Source of the DNA: a bacterium
Lineage (GTDB): Bacteria; Chloroflexota; Dormibacteria; Aeolococcales; Bog-877
Direction: 5' to 3'
Assembly (NCBI GenBank): GCA_021801645.1
Contig: JAJYXT010000024.1
Location: 1 to 40,541 of the forward strand
Length of the DNA: 40,541 nucleotides
Shown: piece by piece, positions 8,286 to 15,923 of the stretch
How the letters are laid out: every line of letters begins with the position of its first letter
Numbering within the stretch: position 1 is the stretch's first letter
Notes under the pieces: generated by a model
Database searches by the model: none
Told to the model about the DNA's origin: nothing
Seen by the model: only the letters and a program-made list of their open reading frames with translations
Position numbers and translations under genes: made by a program

Positions 8286-9233
8286 TCAGCCGCCCGAGAG
8301 CAGCACCACCTTGCCGAAGTTCCCCCCCTCGCCCACCCTGGCATACGCCGCTGGGGCATCCGTAAGGGCGAAGGTAGCTGCCACCGGCACCAACAGGCGT
8401 TGAGAGGCGAGTTGGGGCAGCAGTCTCTCTCCCATGGTCCTGACCAGTGCCGCCTTTTCGAAGGGGGGGCGGGCGCGCAGGGTGGAGGCCACGATTCCGG
8501 CTCTCCGCGACATGAGCAGGGAGAGGTCGAGGTCGAGCCGTCGACCGGCACCCACGCCGATGACCATCATGCGTCCCGAGGTCGCCAGCTGGTCCAGGTG
8601 GGAGGACAACATCGGACCGCCCACCAGCTCCAGCACCAAATCGTAAGGCCCGGCCGCAGCGGCCTCCACCGGCGGCATCACCCGCTGCGCCCCGAGCTCG
8701 CGGAGGCGCAAATGAAAATCTGTCCTCCGGACCGACGCGGTGACAGCGGCCCCCGCCAGGGCCGCCAGCTGGACGGCAGCGGTGCCGACGCCTCCTGCCG
8801 CGCCGGTAACCAGAACCCTGGCTCCGACCGTGAGCCCGCCCTGGATGATCAGCGCGTCATAGGCGGTGGCGAAGGCCTCCATGAACCCCCCCGCGCCCTC
8901 CCACCCGATCTCCACCGGGGCCGGCAGCGCCGCAGACTCCTCGACCAGCGCCAGCTCTGCCTGGGCGCCTCCCCCAACCAGGGCCATGACGCGGTCGCCG
9001 ACCTTGAAGCGCCGGGCCAGCGGGCCGACTCCCACCACGGTGCCGGCCAGTTCTAGTCCGGGAACGTCCTGGGGCACATCGGGAGGAGGGGGATAGTGGC
9101 CCCTGACTTGGAGCAGGTCGGCGGGGTTGACCCCGGCCGCCCGGACACCCACCAGCAGCTGCGATCCCTGGGGCATGGGGTCAGGCCTTGAGGCCCATTC
9201 CAGCTGGCCGGAGACGACGGTCAGAGCGTGCAT
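8286..9233 (-). CDS. NAD(P)H:quinone oxidoreductase, MDR family
   Basis: This 315-residue member of the zinc-less quinone oxidoreductase branch of the medium-chain dehydrogenase/reductases most resembles the QOR/PIG3 type. The N-terminal GroES-like half has GVNPADLLQVRGHYP and PGLELAGTVVGVG. The Rossmann half has GAAGGVGTAAVQLA with the glycine motif at about residues 145-150. No structural-zinc cysteine cluster is seen. ATG at 9233 is chosen because the family starts here; the frame stays open further upstream into the preceding gene. It lies four bases after the PH-domain gene and is likely co-transcribed with it. Confidence 0.85.
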   Translation of the reverse strand: MHALTVVSGQLEWASRPDPMPQGSQLLVGVRAAGVNPADLLQVRGHYPPPPDVPQDVPGLELAGTVVGVGPLARRFKVGDRVMALVGGGAQAELALVEESAALPAPVEIGWEGAGGFMEAFATAYDALIIQGGLTVGARVLVTGAAGGVGTAAVQLAALAGAAVTASVRRTDFHLRLRELGAQRVMPPVEAAAAGPYDLVLELVGGPMLSSHLDQLATSGRMMVIGVGAGRRLDLDLSLLMSRRAGIVASTLRARPPFEKAALVRTMGERLLPQLASQRLLVPVAATFALTDAPAAYARVGEGGNFGKVVLLSGG

Positions 9234-9237
9234 CAGC

Positions 9238-10572
9238 TCAGGGTAGGTGAGCTGGCCCCGCGAGGGTGGAGCGCCGCGCCGTCGCACAGAGCGAGGGCAG
9301 GCGCCCTAGGAGCTCTCGGGCTTCCTCGGACGACCGGTCCCGGAGCGCTGCCCCGGTACTGCGGCCCCCGGCCGCGTCCAGGTGAACGGTGGCCAGACCA
9401 AGCCGCCTCTGGACCGGGCCCTGAACCCAGCGCACGCTCTGGACCTTGGCCAGCGGGATGATGGTGGTTAGGCGCCGGACGCGGCCCACGACGGAGACCG
9501 CGTAGCCATCCACGAGCCCGGCGCGCAGCATGGGGTAGCTCAAGGGGGCCTTGAGTCTCGCCCTGGTGGGTGGCGCGGTGCCCGCCTCCCCGGCTGCGGG
9601 GCCGACGATGAACTCGGCCACCCTGAGGACCTCCGTCCGGGTGGCGACCGGCACCAACGTGCGAATCCGCCCGGAGGCGGAGCGGTCCTCATCGCGTCGC
9701 CGCTGTCCCCCGGCCACGTCGGCCACCAACTTGGCCCAACCGAACGGACGCCAAAGCAGCGGTTCGACCACCCGGAGCGCCTGGATGCGGTGCAGGGCCA
9801 GGGTTTCAGTGAAGGTTCCCACAGCCCCGCCCCGAATCAGCAGCCCATCCTGGGTGCGAGCTACTTCGAAGCCATATTGGGAGGAGAGGATCCGGGCCGC
9901 GCCGGTGCCCACCGCCAGCAGAACGAGTGCGGCCATCGCCACCACGCCACCGCCGTGGGGGAGATGGCGCCCAAAGACCAAGAGTGCCGCGGCGGCCAGG
10001 ATCGGCCAGAGGATCGCCCCACGCAGCGGGGTGGAGATCAGCAGCCTGAAGGTGGAGGCGCGGGCGATCGGGCTCTCGGACATGGGGGACGAGGTGTGGC
10101 TGCCGCGCACCAGGGCCAGCAGGCCATCCCGCAGGTGCTCGGCACGCGCTGCCGCCAGATAGGCCAGGCGCACATCGCCTTCCCGGGAACCCCCGCTGCG
10201 GACCCTCACTTCGGCAAGACCCAACAACCGAGCGGTGCCCGGCCGCACCAGGTCGATCGACTGGACGCGGTTCAGAGGAAGCTTGGTCGTGCGTCGGCGC
10301 ACCAGACCGGTGTCAATCCTCAGCACCCCGGCCTCAATGCGCCAGCGGGTCACCAGCCACTCCGCCGCCCCTGCAACCACCGCCAGCCCGACCAAGCCTG
10401 CGTCGACCAGGCTCTGAGACTTCGTGGATGACCCTTGGGAGAGGAATGGCACCGCCAGAACGACCACCAAGGGCAGTATCCGGCGGCCGGCCTGGACGAC
10501 CGGGGAGAGGGGGTGGAGCCGGTGCCATGAGTCCAACGCCGTGGTTGAGCCCCCAGTTGGGGATGGTTCCAT
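9238..10572 (-). CDS. Bacterial PH-domain membrane protein with repeated bPH2 domains (YdbT-like)
   Basis: The protein has 444 residues and resembles the YdbT family. Three bPH2-type blocks are visible, each with the pattern of a two-helix hydrophobic hairpin followed by a beta-rich block: IEAGVLRIDTGLVRRRTTKL, QDGLLIRGGAVGTFTETLAL and YAVSVVGRVRRLTTIIPLAK. Each block carries a short R-V-Q/I-Q-(S/A) motif and a GLA(E/T)V-type strand. In Bacillus the paired YdbS/YdbT proteins are implicated in bacteriocin tolerance; the role here is unknown. The start is taken as ATG at 10572 because the homologous region begins there, although the frame is open much further upstream. Confidence 0.8.
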   Translation of the reverse strand: MEPSPTGGSTTALDSWHRLHPLSPVVQAGRRILPLVVVLAVPFLSQGSSTKSQSLVDAGLVGLAVVAGAAEWLVTRWRIEAGVLRIDTGLVRRRTTKLPLNRVQSIDLVRPGTARLLGLAEVRVRSGGSREGDVRLAYLAAARAEHLRDGLLALVRGSHTSSPMSESPIARASTFRLLISTPLRGAILWPILAAAALLVFGRHLPHGGGVVAMAALVLLAVGTGAARILSSQYGFEVARTQDGLLIRGGAVGTFTETLALHRIQALRVVEPLLWRPFGWAKLVADVAGGQRRRDEDRSASGRIRTLVPVATRTEVLRVAEFIVGPAAGEAGTAPPTRARLKAPLSYPMLRAGLVDGYAVSVVGRVRRLTTIIPLAKVQSVRWVQGPVQRRLGLATVHLDAAGGRSTGAALRDRSSEEARELLGRLPSLCATARRSTLAGPAHLP

Positions 10573-10610
10573 TCCGGGGACCGCGGCTGGGTCCTCAGCC
10601 GGTCCCGTGT

Positions 10611-11096
10611 TCAAAGCCCTTCGGCGGTGGCCTCGCCGCGGCCCACGAGTCGATCGCGGAGGTCGGCCGCGGTCGCTCGATCCAAACCCGGGATACGAGC
10701 GTCGCTGGCAGCGGATGCGGTGTGCAGCTGCACGGTGGCCAGACCCAATGACCGCTCGAGGGGGCCGGCGGTCACCTCGACGGTCTGCATCCTTCCATAG
10801 GGGACCACGGACAGCCGTTCGAACATCACCCCCCGGCGAACCAGGAGGTCCTCGACCCGCTCGAGGTAGCCCCAGGAGCGGAAGCGACGTCCGACGTAGG
10901 TCAGGCCGACACCGGCGACCAGTAGCGCCGCCACCGCCAGGCATGCGCCCACGAATATGTTGGTGAAGCTGAGCCCCACTCCGATCAGCAGGAGGGCCAC
11001 GGCGCCCGCTCCCACCTCCCCACGTCGCAGGGTGAGCAGCCGCGGGTTGGGGCGGCTCCAGCTCTCGGCTTGGTCGGCGCGGGCCGGATTCTCCAT
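10611..11096 (-). CDS. Bacterial PH-domain membrane protein (YdbS-like)
   Basis: The 161-residue protein has two transmembrane segments (GAVALLLIGVGLSF and ACLAVAALLVAGVGLTYVG) and then a single bPH2 domain with VEDLLVRRGVMFERLSVVPY, RMQTVEVTAGPLERSLGLAT and VQLHTA. It sits 38 bases before the multi-domain paralogue, the usual YdbS-YdbT pairing. Start is ATG at 11096, just before the MENPARAD segment. Confidence 0.8.
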   Translation of the reverse strand: MENPARADQAESWSRPNPRLLTLRRGEVGAGAVALLLIGVGLSFTNIFVGACLAVAALLVAGVGLTYVGRRFRSWGYLERVEDLLVRRGVMFERLSVVPYGRMQTVEVTAGPLERSLGLATVQLHTASAASDARIPGLDRATAADLRDRLVGRGEATAEGL

Positions 11097-11169
11097 GTGG
11101 GCGCATGGTAGCGAAGGAATCGCCGAGCGGTGGGCCGGTCCCGACACCAGGCGGGTCCGGCCGCGGACC

Positions 11170-11199
11170 TTGACGCGGTCCTGTCCTAGGCAGCACACT
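11170..11199 (+). promoter_or_regulatory. Candidate promoter of the trp/aro operon
   Basis: TTGACG (11170-11175) is followed after 18 bases by CACACT (11194-11199), a weak -10. The predicted transcription start would fall on or close to the GTG of the leader peptide at 11206, making the leader message leaderless. No Shine-Dalgarno sequence precedes that GTG, which agrees with this. Confidence 0.4.
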
Positions 11200-11205
11200 G
11201 CGCGG

Positions 11206-11262
11206 GTGATTTCGATTCGCGGCTTTGTCTGGCGCTGGAGCTGGCCCCCCGGGGCCCGATGA
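11206..11262 (+). CDS. trpL: Trp-codon leader peptide of the trpE attenuator
   Basis: This 18-codon reading frame, MISIRGFVWRWSWPPGAR followed by TGA, has three tryptophan codons in alternation (11230, 11236, 11242). It lies 148 bases before trpE and directly before the alternative hairpins of an attenuator. Tryptophan is the rarest residue, so three in five codons at this place is a strong sign of a charged-tRNA-Trp sensor. The ribosome paused on these codons would leave 11248-11255 free for antiterminator pairing. One that reaches the stop would cover it. Confidence 0.8.
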   Translation: MISIRGFVWRWSWPPGAR

Positions 11263-11331
11263 GAGTGAGCCGGTAGCCGACATCTGGCCGCGAACATCGA
11301 GCCCTGGGTGAGCCCCGGGGCTCTTTCTTTT
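11248..11331 (+). terminator. Transcription attenuator upstream of trpE
   Basis: The terminator is GAGCCCTGGG (11299-11308), loop TGAGC, then CCCGGGGCTC (11314-11323): ten base pairs with one G-U, followed by TTTCTTTTATT. The antiterminator is CCCGGGGC (11248-11255), which pairs over eight contiguous bases (one G-U) with GCCCTGGG (11301-11308), the same arm the terminator needs. The antiterminator strand starts four bases after the last Trp codon of trpL. The two structures cannot coexist, as in classical trp attenuation. The pairings are read directly from sequence; the regulatory conclusion is inferred. Confidence 0.8.
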
Positions 11332-11353
11332 ATTGCGCAAAGGAGCTTCACCG

Positions 11354-12841
11354 ATGGCAAGTGCTGCGGCGGCCCGGGGGGGGGTCCACTCGCTGCCCGC
11401 CCGCGAGGGCTATGCCCTGCGGCCGGTCTGGCTCGAGCTTCCGATCGACACCTGCTCCTTCGAGGCGGCCTTCCAGCTGCTGGCACAGGATGGCCCCGGG
11501 GTCCTACTGGAGAGCCTGGACCTCGCGGGGATGCCCGGACCGTTCACCATAGTGGCGGGTGATCCGGCGGCGGTGGTGGTGGCCGACTCGACCGGTGCGC
11601 GGGTCACGGAGGTGCGGCGCCGGCTCCCAGGCCTCACCATCAACGCCGGGGCTCCAGTCGGCGAGGCGCTGCGCCAGCTCAGCCGCCAACTGTCCGCCGA
11701 AGAGGTCCCTGGCCTCTCCACCTGTTCCGGCGGCCTGGCCGGGATGCTCTCCTACGAGGCTGCCCAACTGCTCCACGGCCAGATGGCTCCGGGCGGGCGG
11801 GGACGCCCACCGGCCCCGCCGATCAGCCTCCTGGTGCTGGACCGGGTGGCCGTGTACGACCATCTGGGAGGTCGCCTCTGCCTGGTGGTCCATCTCGGGT
11901 CCGAGCAGCCGGACGAGGATGCTCTGCCCGTGCTCCGGGAGATGGCGAGTCGGCTCTCCCGGCAGTCGGAAATCGGGGAGGTCCCTTCCGCGCCCTCGGA
12001 GTCGCTGGCCGCGGCGCCAAACATTCCCGCGAGGGAATTCCTGGCCGCCGTCCGCCGCGCTCAGGAGCATATCGTGGAGGGCGACATCTACCAGGTGGTT
12101 CTCTCGCGCCGCCTGACGGTTCCCGCCCGAGAGCCGGCGTTCACCCTCTACCGCCGCCTCCGCCAGACCAATCCCTCGCCGGCGATGTTCTTCGTCCGGC
12201 TCCCCGGCGTGGAGTTGGCCGGGTCCTCGCCGGAGCCGCTGCTCAAGGTCCACCGCCGACGCGCTCTCAGCCGTCCCATCGCCGGCACCAGGCCTAGGGG
12301 GCGCAACCTGGAGCACGACCGCGAGCTGGCGGAGGAGCTGCTGGCGGACCCCAAAGAGCGAGCCGAGCATTCCATGCTCGTCGATCTGGCACGAAACGAC
12401 CTGGGACAGGTCTGCACCCCCGGCTCCGTTCAGGTCACCGAGTTCATGGCGGTGCAGAACTTCCCTCGGGTGATGCACCTGGTTAGCACTGTGGAGGGCG
12501 AGCTCCCGACTGCTGCGACTCCCATGGAAGCCCTCTTCGCGACCTTTCCCGCGGGCACCGTCAGCGGGGCGCCCAAGCGGAGGGCGATGGAGATCATCGC
12601 GGCCGAGGAGCCCACGCCCAGGGGTCCGTACGCCGGTGCGGTCGGCTACTGCTCGTTCGCGGGCGAACTGGACTTCTGCATCACCATCCGCACCGCGGTG
12701 GTCACCCGCGGCCAGGTCCATGTGCAGGCCGGAGCGGGGGTGGTGCTGGACTCCGACCCGGCGCGTGAGCTCCTGGAGACGGAGGCCAAGGCGTCCGCCA
12801 TCCTGGCCGCCGTGGGCGAGCCGGATAGGAGATCCCGGTGA
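11354..12841 (+). CDS. trpE: Anthranilate synthase component I (or ADC synthase-like)
   Basis: With TrpG it turns chorismate and glutamine into anthranilate. The 495-residue protein has the chorismate-binding domain with EHIVEGDIYQVVLSRR, ELAGSSPEPLL, PIAGTRPRG, HSMLVDLARNDLG, FPAGTVSGAPKRRAMEII and QAGAGVVLDSDPARE. ATG at 11354 is preferred over TTG at 11333 because AAGGAG lies nine bases upstream of it. The TGA overlaps the GTG of trpG by four bases. The Trp leader upstream supports anthranilate synthase; an aminodeoxychorismate synthase (PabB) role in addition cannot be excluded. Confidence 0.92.
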   Translation: MASAAAARGGVHSLPAREGYALRPVWLELPIDTCSFEAAFQLLAQDGPGVLLESLDLAGMPGPFTIVAGDPAAVVVADSTGARVTEVRRRLPGLTINAGAPVGEALRQLSRQLSAEEVPGLSTCSGGLAGMLSYEAAQLLHGQMAPGGRGRPPAPPISLLVLDRVAVYDHLGGRLCLVVHLGSEQPDEDALPVLREMASRLSRQSEIGEVPSAPSESLAAAPNIPAREFLAAVRRAQEHIVEGDIYQVVLSRRLTVPAREPAFTLYRRLRQTNPSPAMFFVRLPGVELAGSSPEPLLKVHRRRALSRPIAGTRPRGRNLEHDRELAEELLADPKERAEHSMLVDLARNDLGQVCTPGSVQVTEFMAVQNFPRVMHLVSTVEGELPTAATPMEALFATFPAGTVSGAPKRRAMEIIAAEEPTPRGPYAGAVGYCSFAGELDFCITIRTAVVTRGQVHVQAGAGVVLDSDPARELLETEAKASAILAAVGEPDRRSR

Positions 12842-13428
12842 TCGTGGTGATCGACCATCAGGACTCGTTCGTCTACAACCTGGTGCAGCAGGTGCAAGTG
12901 CTGGGGCAGGAGGTGGTGGTGCTTCCCTCGTGGGCGCGGGTCGACGAGGTCCTGGGCCACTCGCCGACGGGCGTACTGCTGTCCCCCGGGCCGGGAAGAC
13001 CCGAGGCGGCCGGCTGCTTCGTGGAGCTGATTCAGGCGCTTCCGGCCACAACGCCGCTCCTGGGCGTCTGCCTCGGTCACCAGGCTCTCGCCGTGGCCCT
13101 GGGAGGCCGGGTGGGACACGCCCCGCGCCCGGTGCACGGGCAAGCGAGTGAGATCTCCCACCATGGGGAAGGGGTGCTGGCCGGCTTGCCCGTGCCGTTT
13201 GCCGCGGGCCGGTACCACTCGCTGGTCGTGGAGCGGGATGGTCTGCCGAAAGAGCTGGAGGTGACCGCGACCGGTGAGGGTGGGTTGATCATGGCCATGC
13301 GCCACCGCTCCCGCCCCTGGTTCGGGGTTCAGTTCCACCCCGAGTCGGTCCTGACCCCGCTGGGCAGCCGCCTGATGGCCAACTTCCTCGAGATGGCGCG
13401 GCCGGCGGTCTCAGCGGAGGGGGCTTGA
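12838..13428 (+). CDS. trpG: Anthranilate synthase component II (glutamine amidotransferase)
   Basis: It supplies ammonia from glutamine to TrpE. The 196-residue class I amidotransferase shows the DHQDSFVYNL start, SPGPGRP oxyanion region, the catalytic cysteine in GVCLGHQA and the His-Glu pair in FHPESVLT. The GTG start overlaps the trpE stop (GTGA). Such subunits often also serve PabB. Confidence 0.93.
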   Translation: MIVVIDHQDSFVYNLVQQVQVLGQEVVVLPSWARVDEVLGHSPTGVLLSPGPGRPEAAGCFVELIQALPATTPLLGVCLGHQALAVALGGRVGHAPRPVHGQASEISHHGEGVLAGLPVPFAAGRYHSLVVERDGLPKELEVTATGEGGLIMAMRHRSRPWFGVQFHPESVLTPLGSRLMANFLEMARPAVSAEGA

Positions 13429-13451
13429 CGTGGGCCCCGGGACGCCTCAGC

Positions 13452-13556
13452 ATGGCGGGACAGATGCAGGTCGATGGGCGGCTCTTTACCGGCGCGGTGG
13501 ACTATCCGTACGCCTATGCGCACGGGACGCCTTCCGCGTCGCTGGTGAGGGGCTAG
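13452..13556 (+). CDS. Putative Tyr-codon leader peptide upstream of aroH
   Basis: A 34-codon frame (ATG to TAG) lies in the otherwise empty 235-base gap between trpG and aroH, the only sizeable gap in the operon. It contains DYPYAYAH, with three tyrosine codons (13503, 13509, 13515) within five codons. An in-frame second ATG at 13464 has GGCGGGA just upstream and may be the real start. The frame ends 22 bases before the first arm of the hairpins that mask the aroH ribosome binding site. The downstream genes are chorismate mutase, DAHP synthase and prephenate dehydrogenase, so tyrosine is the expected effector. Not demonstrated. Confidence 0.55.
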   Translation: MAGQMQVDGRLFTGAVDYPYAYAHGTPSASLVRG

Positions 13557-13577
13557 CCGGCTCGACCCAGGGGCTGC

Positions 13578-13658
13578 GGGAGGCGCGGAGCGGAGTCCGC
13601 GCCCACCCCTCGGCCGGCCCGGTACCCCGCTCCGCACCTCCCCTCACCGAAGGAGGTG
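13578..13658 (+). promoter_or_regulatory. Three-state RNA switch hiding the aroH ribosome binding site
   Basis: Three pairings share arms. Local hairpin: GGCGCGGA (13582-13589) with TCCGCGCC (13596-13603), perfect 8 bp. Long-range: GGGAGGCGCGGAGCGG (13578-13593) with CCGCTCCGCACCTCCC (13627-13642), 15 of 16 bp. RBS hairpin: CACCTCC (13635-13641) with GGAGGTG (13652-13658), perfect 7 bp over the aroH Shine-Dalgarno. The long-range helix excludes both others and would expose the RBS. The local hairpin would free the masking strand. This is a translational attenuator by its layout. How the Tyr leader steers it is not resolved. Confidence 0.6.
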
Positions 13659-13663
13659 TTGAC

Positions 13664-14065
13664 ATGGAGGCTCAGCGGGACGGCGGGCAGATCGCCTGCC
13701 GCGGGGTGCGCGGCGCGGTCTCGGTGGACCGGGACGAGGAGCTGGAGGCGCTGGTGGGAGAGCTGCTGGCCGCAATGCTCGAGGGCAGCGGCGGCAGCCT
13801 CGAGGATGTGGCGGCGGTGGTCTTCTCGGTCCAGGATGATCTGGGCGGGCTCAACCCGGCGGCGGCGGCCCGGCGTCGCGGCTACTCCCTGGTGCCCCTC
13901 CTGGTGGTGCGCGAGCACGGGGGTGACACAGCAGTTTCTCGCTGCCTTCGAGCGCTCATGCTGGTCAACACCAGCAGGTCGCAGGCGCAGATCCGCCACG
14001 CCTACCTCGGGGTTGCCGGCAGCCTCCGCCCGGATCTGAGCTCCGGCCGGGGGACCCGGCCGTGA
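13664..14065 (+). CDS. aroH: Chorismate mutase, AroH type
   Basis: It rearranges chorismate to prephenate, committing carbon to tyrosine and phenylalanine. The 133-residue protein matches the monofunctional trimeric AroH class (Bacillus type) and not the helical AroQ class. RGVRGAVSV carries the active-site arginine near the N-terminus. EDVAAVVFSVQDDL, VPLLVVREH, SRCLRALMLVNT and IRHAYLGVAGSLRPDL follow in the order of the family. ATG at 13664 is set by a strong AAGGAGGTG. The frame is open far upstream but without family similarity. The stop overlaps aroF (GTGA). Confidence 0.92.
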   Translation: MEAQRDGGQIACRGVRGAVSVDRDEELEALVGELLAAMLEGSGGSLEDVAAVVFSVQDDLGGLNPAAAARRRGYSLVPLLVVREHGGDTAVSRCLRALMLVNTSRSQAQIRHAYLGVAGSLRPDLSSGRGTRP

Positions 14066-15078
14066 TCGTGATGGCGGCCGGGGCAACCGCGGAGCAGGTG
14101 GAGGAGGTCGTGCGGCGGGCCCGGCAGCTGGGCCTGACCCCGGAGGTCTCCCATGGGAGGGAACGCACCATCGTCGGCCTCATCGGCCACGAGACCGAGC
14201 CCGACCTGGAGAAGCTGTCCGTCCTGGGCGGCGTGGAGAGGGTGGTGCGGGTGCTGCACGACCATCCGCTCGCCAGCCGGGACTTCCATCCTGAAGATCG
14301 GGTCATCACCTTCGGCCCCGGGCTGACGCTGGGAGGGCCGCAGGTCCTGATCATGGCCGGGCCGTGTGCGGTCGAAGGTGCGGAGCAGCTGGAGGCTGCC
14401 GCGGACGCCGTCCGCCGGGTAGGGGTGAGGGTCCTTCGGGGCGGGGCGTTCAAGCCGCGTACCTCGCCGTATTCGTTCCAGGGGCTCGGCGAGCCGGGCC
14501 TGCTGCTCCTGCGGGAGGTGGCTGACCGTCACCAGATGGCGGTGATCACCGAGGTCCTCTCGGCAGAGGACGTGGCCTTGGTGGCGGCCCACGCCGACAT
14601 CCTTCAGGTGGGGGCGCGCAACATGCAGAACTACCGGCTGCTGCAGGCCCTGGGCGAGGTCGACCGACCGGTGCTGCTGAAGCGCGGACTGGCGGCCACG
14701 GTGGACGAACTGCTTCAGGCCGCCGAGTACGTCCTCGCGGGGGGCAACCAGAGAGTCGCGCTCTGTGAGCGGGGATTGCGAGGCTTCGAGCCGTCCGTTC
14801 GCTTCAGCCTCGACATTACCTCGGTGCCGGTTCTCAAGCGGCTGAGCAGCCTGCCGGTGGTGGTCGACCCCAGCCATGCAGCGGGTCGGGCCCAGTACGT
14901 GCCCGCACTGGCTCTTGCCGGGGTCGCCGCGGGCGCGGATGGCTTGCTGGTGGAGGTGCACCCCGACCCCTCGTCCGCGCTCTCGGACGGGGCCCAGTCC
15001 CTGGACCCGGAGGCGTTCGGCACCCTGGTGCAGCAGGTCTGCCAGGTCGCCCTCGCGGTGGGGCGGAGGGCGGCGTGA
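14062..15078 (+). CDS. aroF: DAHP synthase, type I-beta with N-terminal regulatory domain
   Basis: First enzyme of the shikimate pathway, condensing PEP and erythrose-4-phosphate. The 338-residue protein has a ~75-residue ferredoxin-like N-terminal domain as in the Thermotoga enzyme, where tyrosine and phenylalanine bind. The barrel follows with MAGPCAVEG, GGAFKPRTSPYSFQG, QVGARNMQNY, LLKRG, CERGLRGFE, VVDPSHAAGR and VEVHPDPS. Metal ligands (Cys in GPCAVE, His in DPSHAAG, and later Glu and Asp) are present. The GTG start overlaps the aroH stop by four bases. Co-translation with a chorismate mutase is notable, as the two enzymes interact in some bacteria. Confidence 0.94.
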   Translation: MIVMAAGATAEQVEEVVRRARQLGLTPEVSHGRERTIVGLIGHETEPDLEKLSVLGGVERVVRVLHDHPLASRDFHPEDRVITFGPGLTLGGPQVLIMAGPCAVEGAEQLEAAADAVRRVGVRVLRGGAFKPRTSPYSFQGLGEPGLLLLREVADRHQMAVITEVLSAEDVALVAAHADILQVGARNMQNYRLLQALGEVDRPVLLKRGLAATVDELLQAAEYVLAGGNQRVALCERGLRGFEPSVRFSLDITSVPVLKRLSSLPVVVDPSHAAGRAQYVPALALAGVAAGADGLLVEVHPDPSSALSDGAQSLDPEAFGTLVQQVCQVALAVGRRAA

Positions 15079-15923
15079 CCGCCCTCGACCGGGTGGCCAT
15101 CCTGGGCACCGGGCAGATCGGCACCATGGTGGGGATGGCACTCCGGGCTGCGCCCGAGCACGGGGTGATGGAGGTCGCGGTCTGGGACCGTGATCACGCG
15201 GCGATGGAGGCCTGCCAGCAGCGGGCGGGGTCGGACCGGCTCCTGGATGAGCCACGGGGCGCGCTCGAGTCGGACGTGATCATCCTGGCGACGCCGGTGG
15301 CCCAGATCGTGGAACTCATCCAAGAGCTCGGTCCGAGGCTCCGTCCCGGGCAACTCCTGCTCGACACGGGGAGCTCCAAGCTGGTGGTGGTGCGGGCGAT
15401 GCGGCAATTCGTGCCCGAGACGGCCGGCGCGGTGGGTGGCCATCCGCTCTGCGGCAGAAGTGAGCCGGGGCCGTGGGCTGCCGACCCCGCACTTCTCCAG
15501 GGAGCCACCTTCGTGCTCTGTCCCGTCCGCGCCGACTCTCCCTCCCTGCGCACCGCCCGGCGGCTGGTGGAGACGCTGGGGAGTGTCGCCCTGGAACTGG
15601 GCGCCGATGAACACGATCGCCTCTTGGCCCGCTCCAGCCACCTTCCCCACCTGGTGGCCGCCGCCATCGCCGACATGAGTGGCGACGTTCCCACCAGGGC
15701 GCTCTTCTCATCTGGGTTGCGCGGCGCGGTGCGTCTGGCCCGGTCCGATCCGGCCATGGTGGCCTCTTTCGTCTGCGCCAACCTGGACGAGGTTCTGGCG
15801 GCCTCGCGCGATCTCTGCCTCCAGTTGGACCATCTGCTGGCGGCGGCCGCCTCTGGTGAGGCGCAGCTGGTGGCCGAGCTGGAACGGGCGCGCCTTCGAG
15901 CCCTGCAGGTGGGCGTCAATTGA
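15075..15923 (+). CDS. tyrA: Prephenate (or arogenate) dehydrogenase
   Basis: Oxidative decarboxylation of prephenate to 4-hydroxyphenylpyruvate, or of arogenate to tyrosine. The 282-residue protein starts with the Rossmann motif VAILGTGQIGTMVG, followed by IILATPV, LLLDTGSSK, the family signature GGHPLCGRSEPG and SSHLPHLVAAAIA. No ACT domain is present at the C-terminus. GTG start overlaps aroF by four bases; the stop overlaps aroA (TTGA). NAD/NADP and substrate preference cannot be read safely. Confidence 0.92.
   Translation: MTALDRVAILGTGQIGTMVGMALRAAPEHGVMEVAVWDRDHAAMEACQQRAGSDRLLDEPRGALESDVIILATPVAQIVELIQELGPRLRPGQLLLDTGSSKLVVVRAMRQFVPETAGAVGGHPLCGRSEPGPWAADPALLQGATFVLCPVRADSPSLRTARRLVETLGSVALELGADEHDRLLARSSHLPHLVAAAIADMSGDVPTRALFSSGLRGAVRLARSDPAMVASFVCANLDEVLAASRDLCLQLDHLLAAAASGEAQLVAELERARLRALQVGVN

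Noticed and set aside
10573-11340. Open frame extending the multi-PH-domain protein to 700 residues
   Set aside because: It overlaps the YdbS-like gene in another frame, is arginine/proline-rich without similarity, and is a GC-rich shadow.
13430-13663. In-frame 78-codon N-terminal extension of aroH
   Set aside because: No similarity to the family, a strong Shine-Dalgarno before ATG at 13664, and RNA structures in this stretch explain the open frame better.
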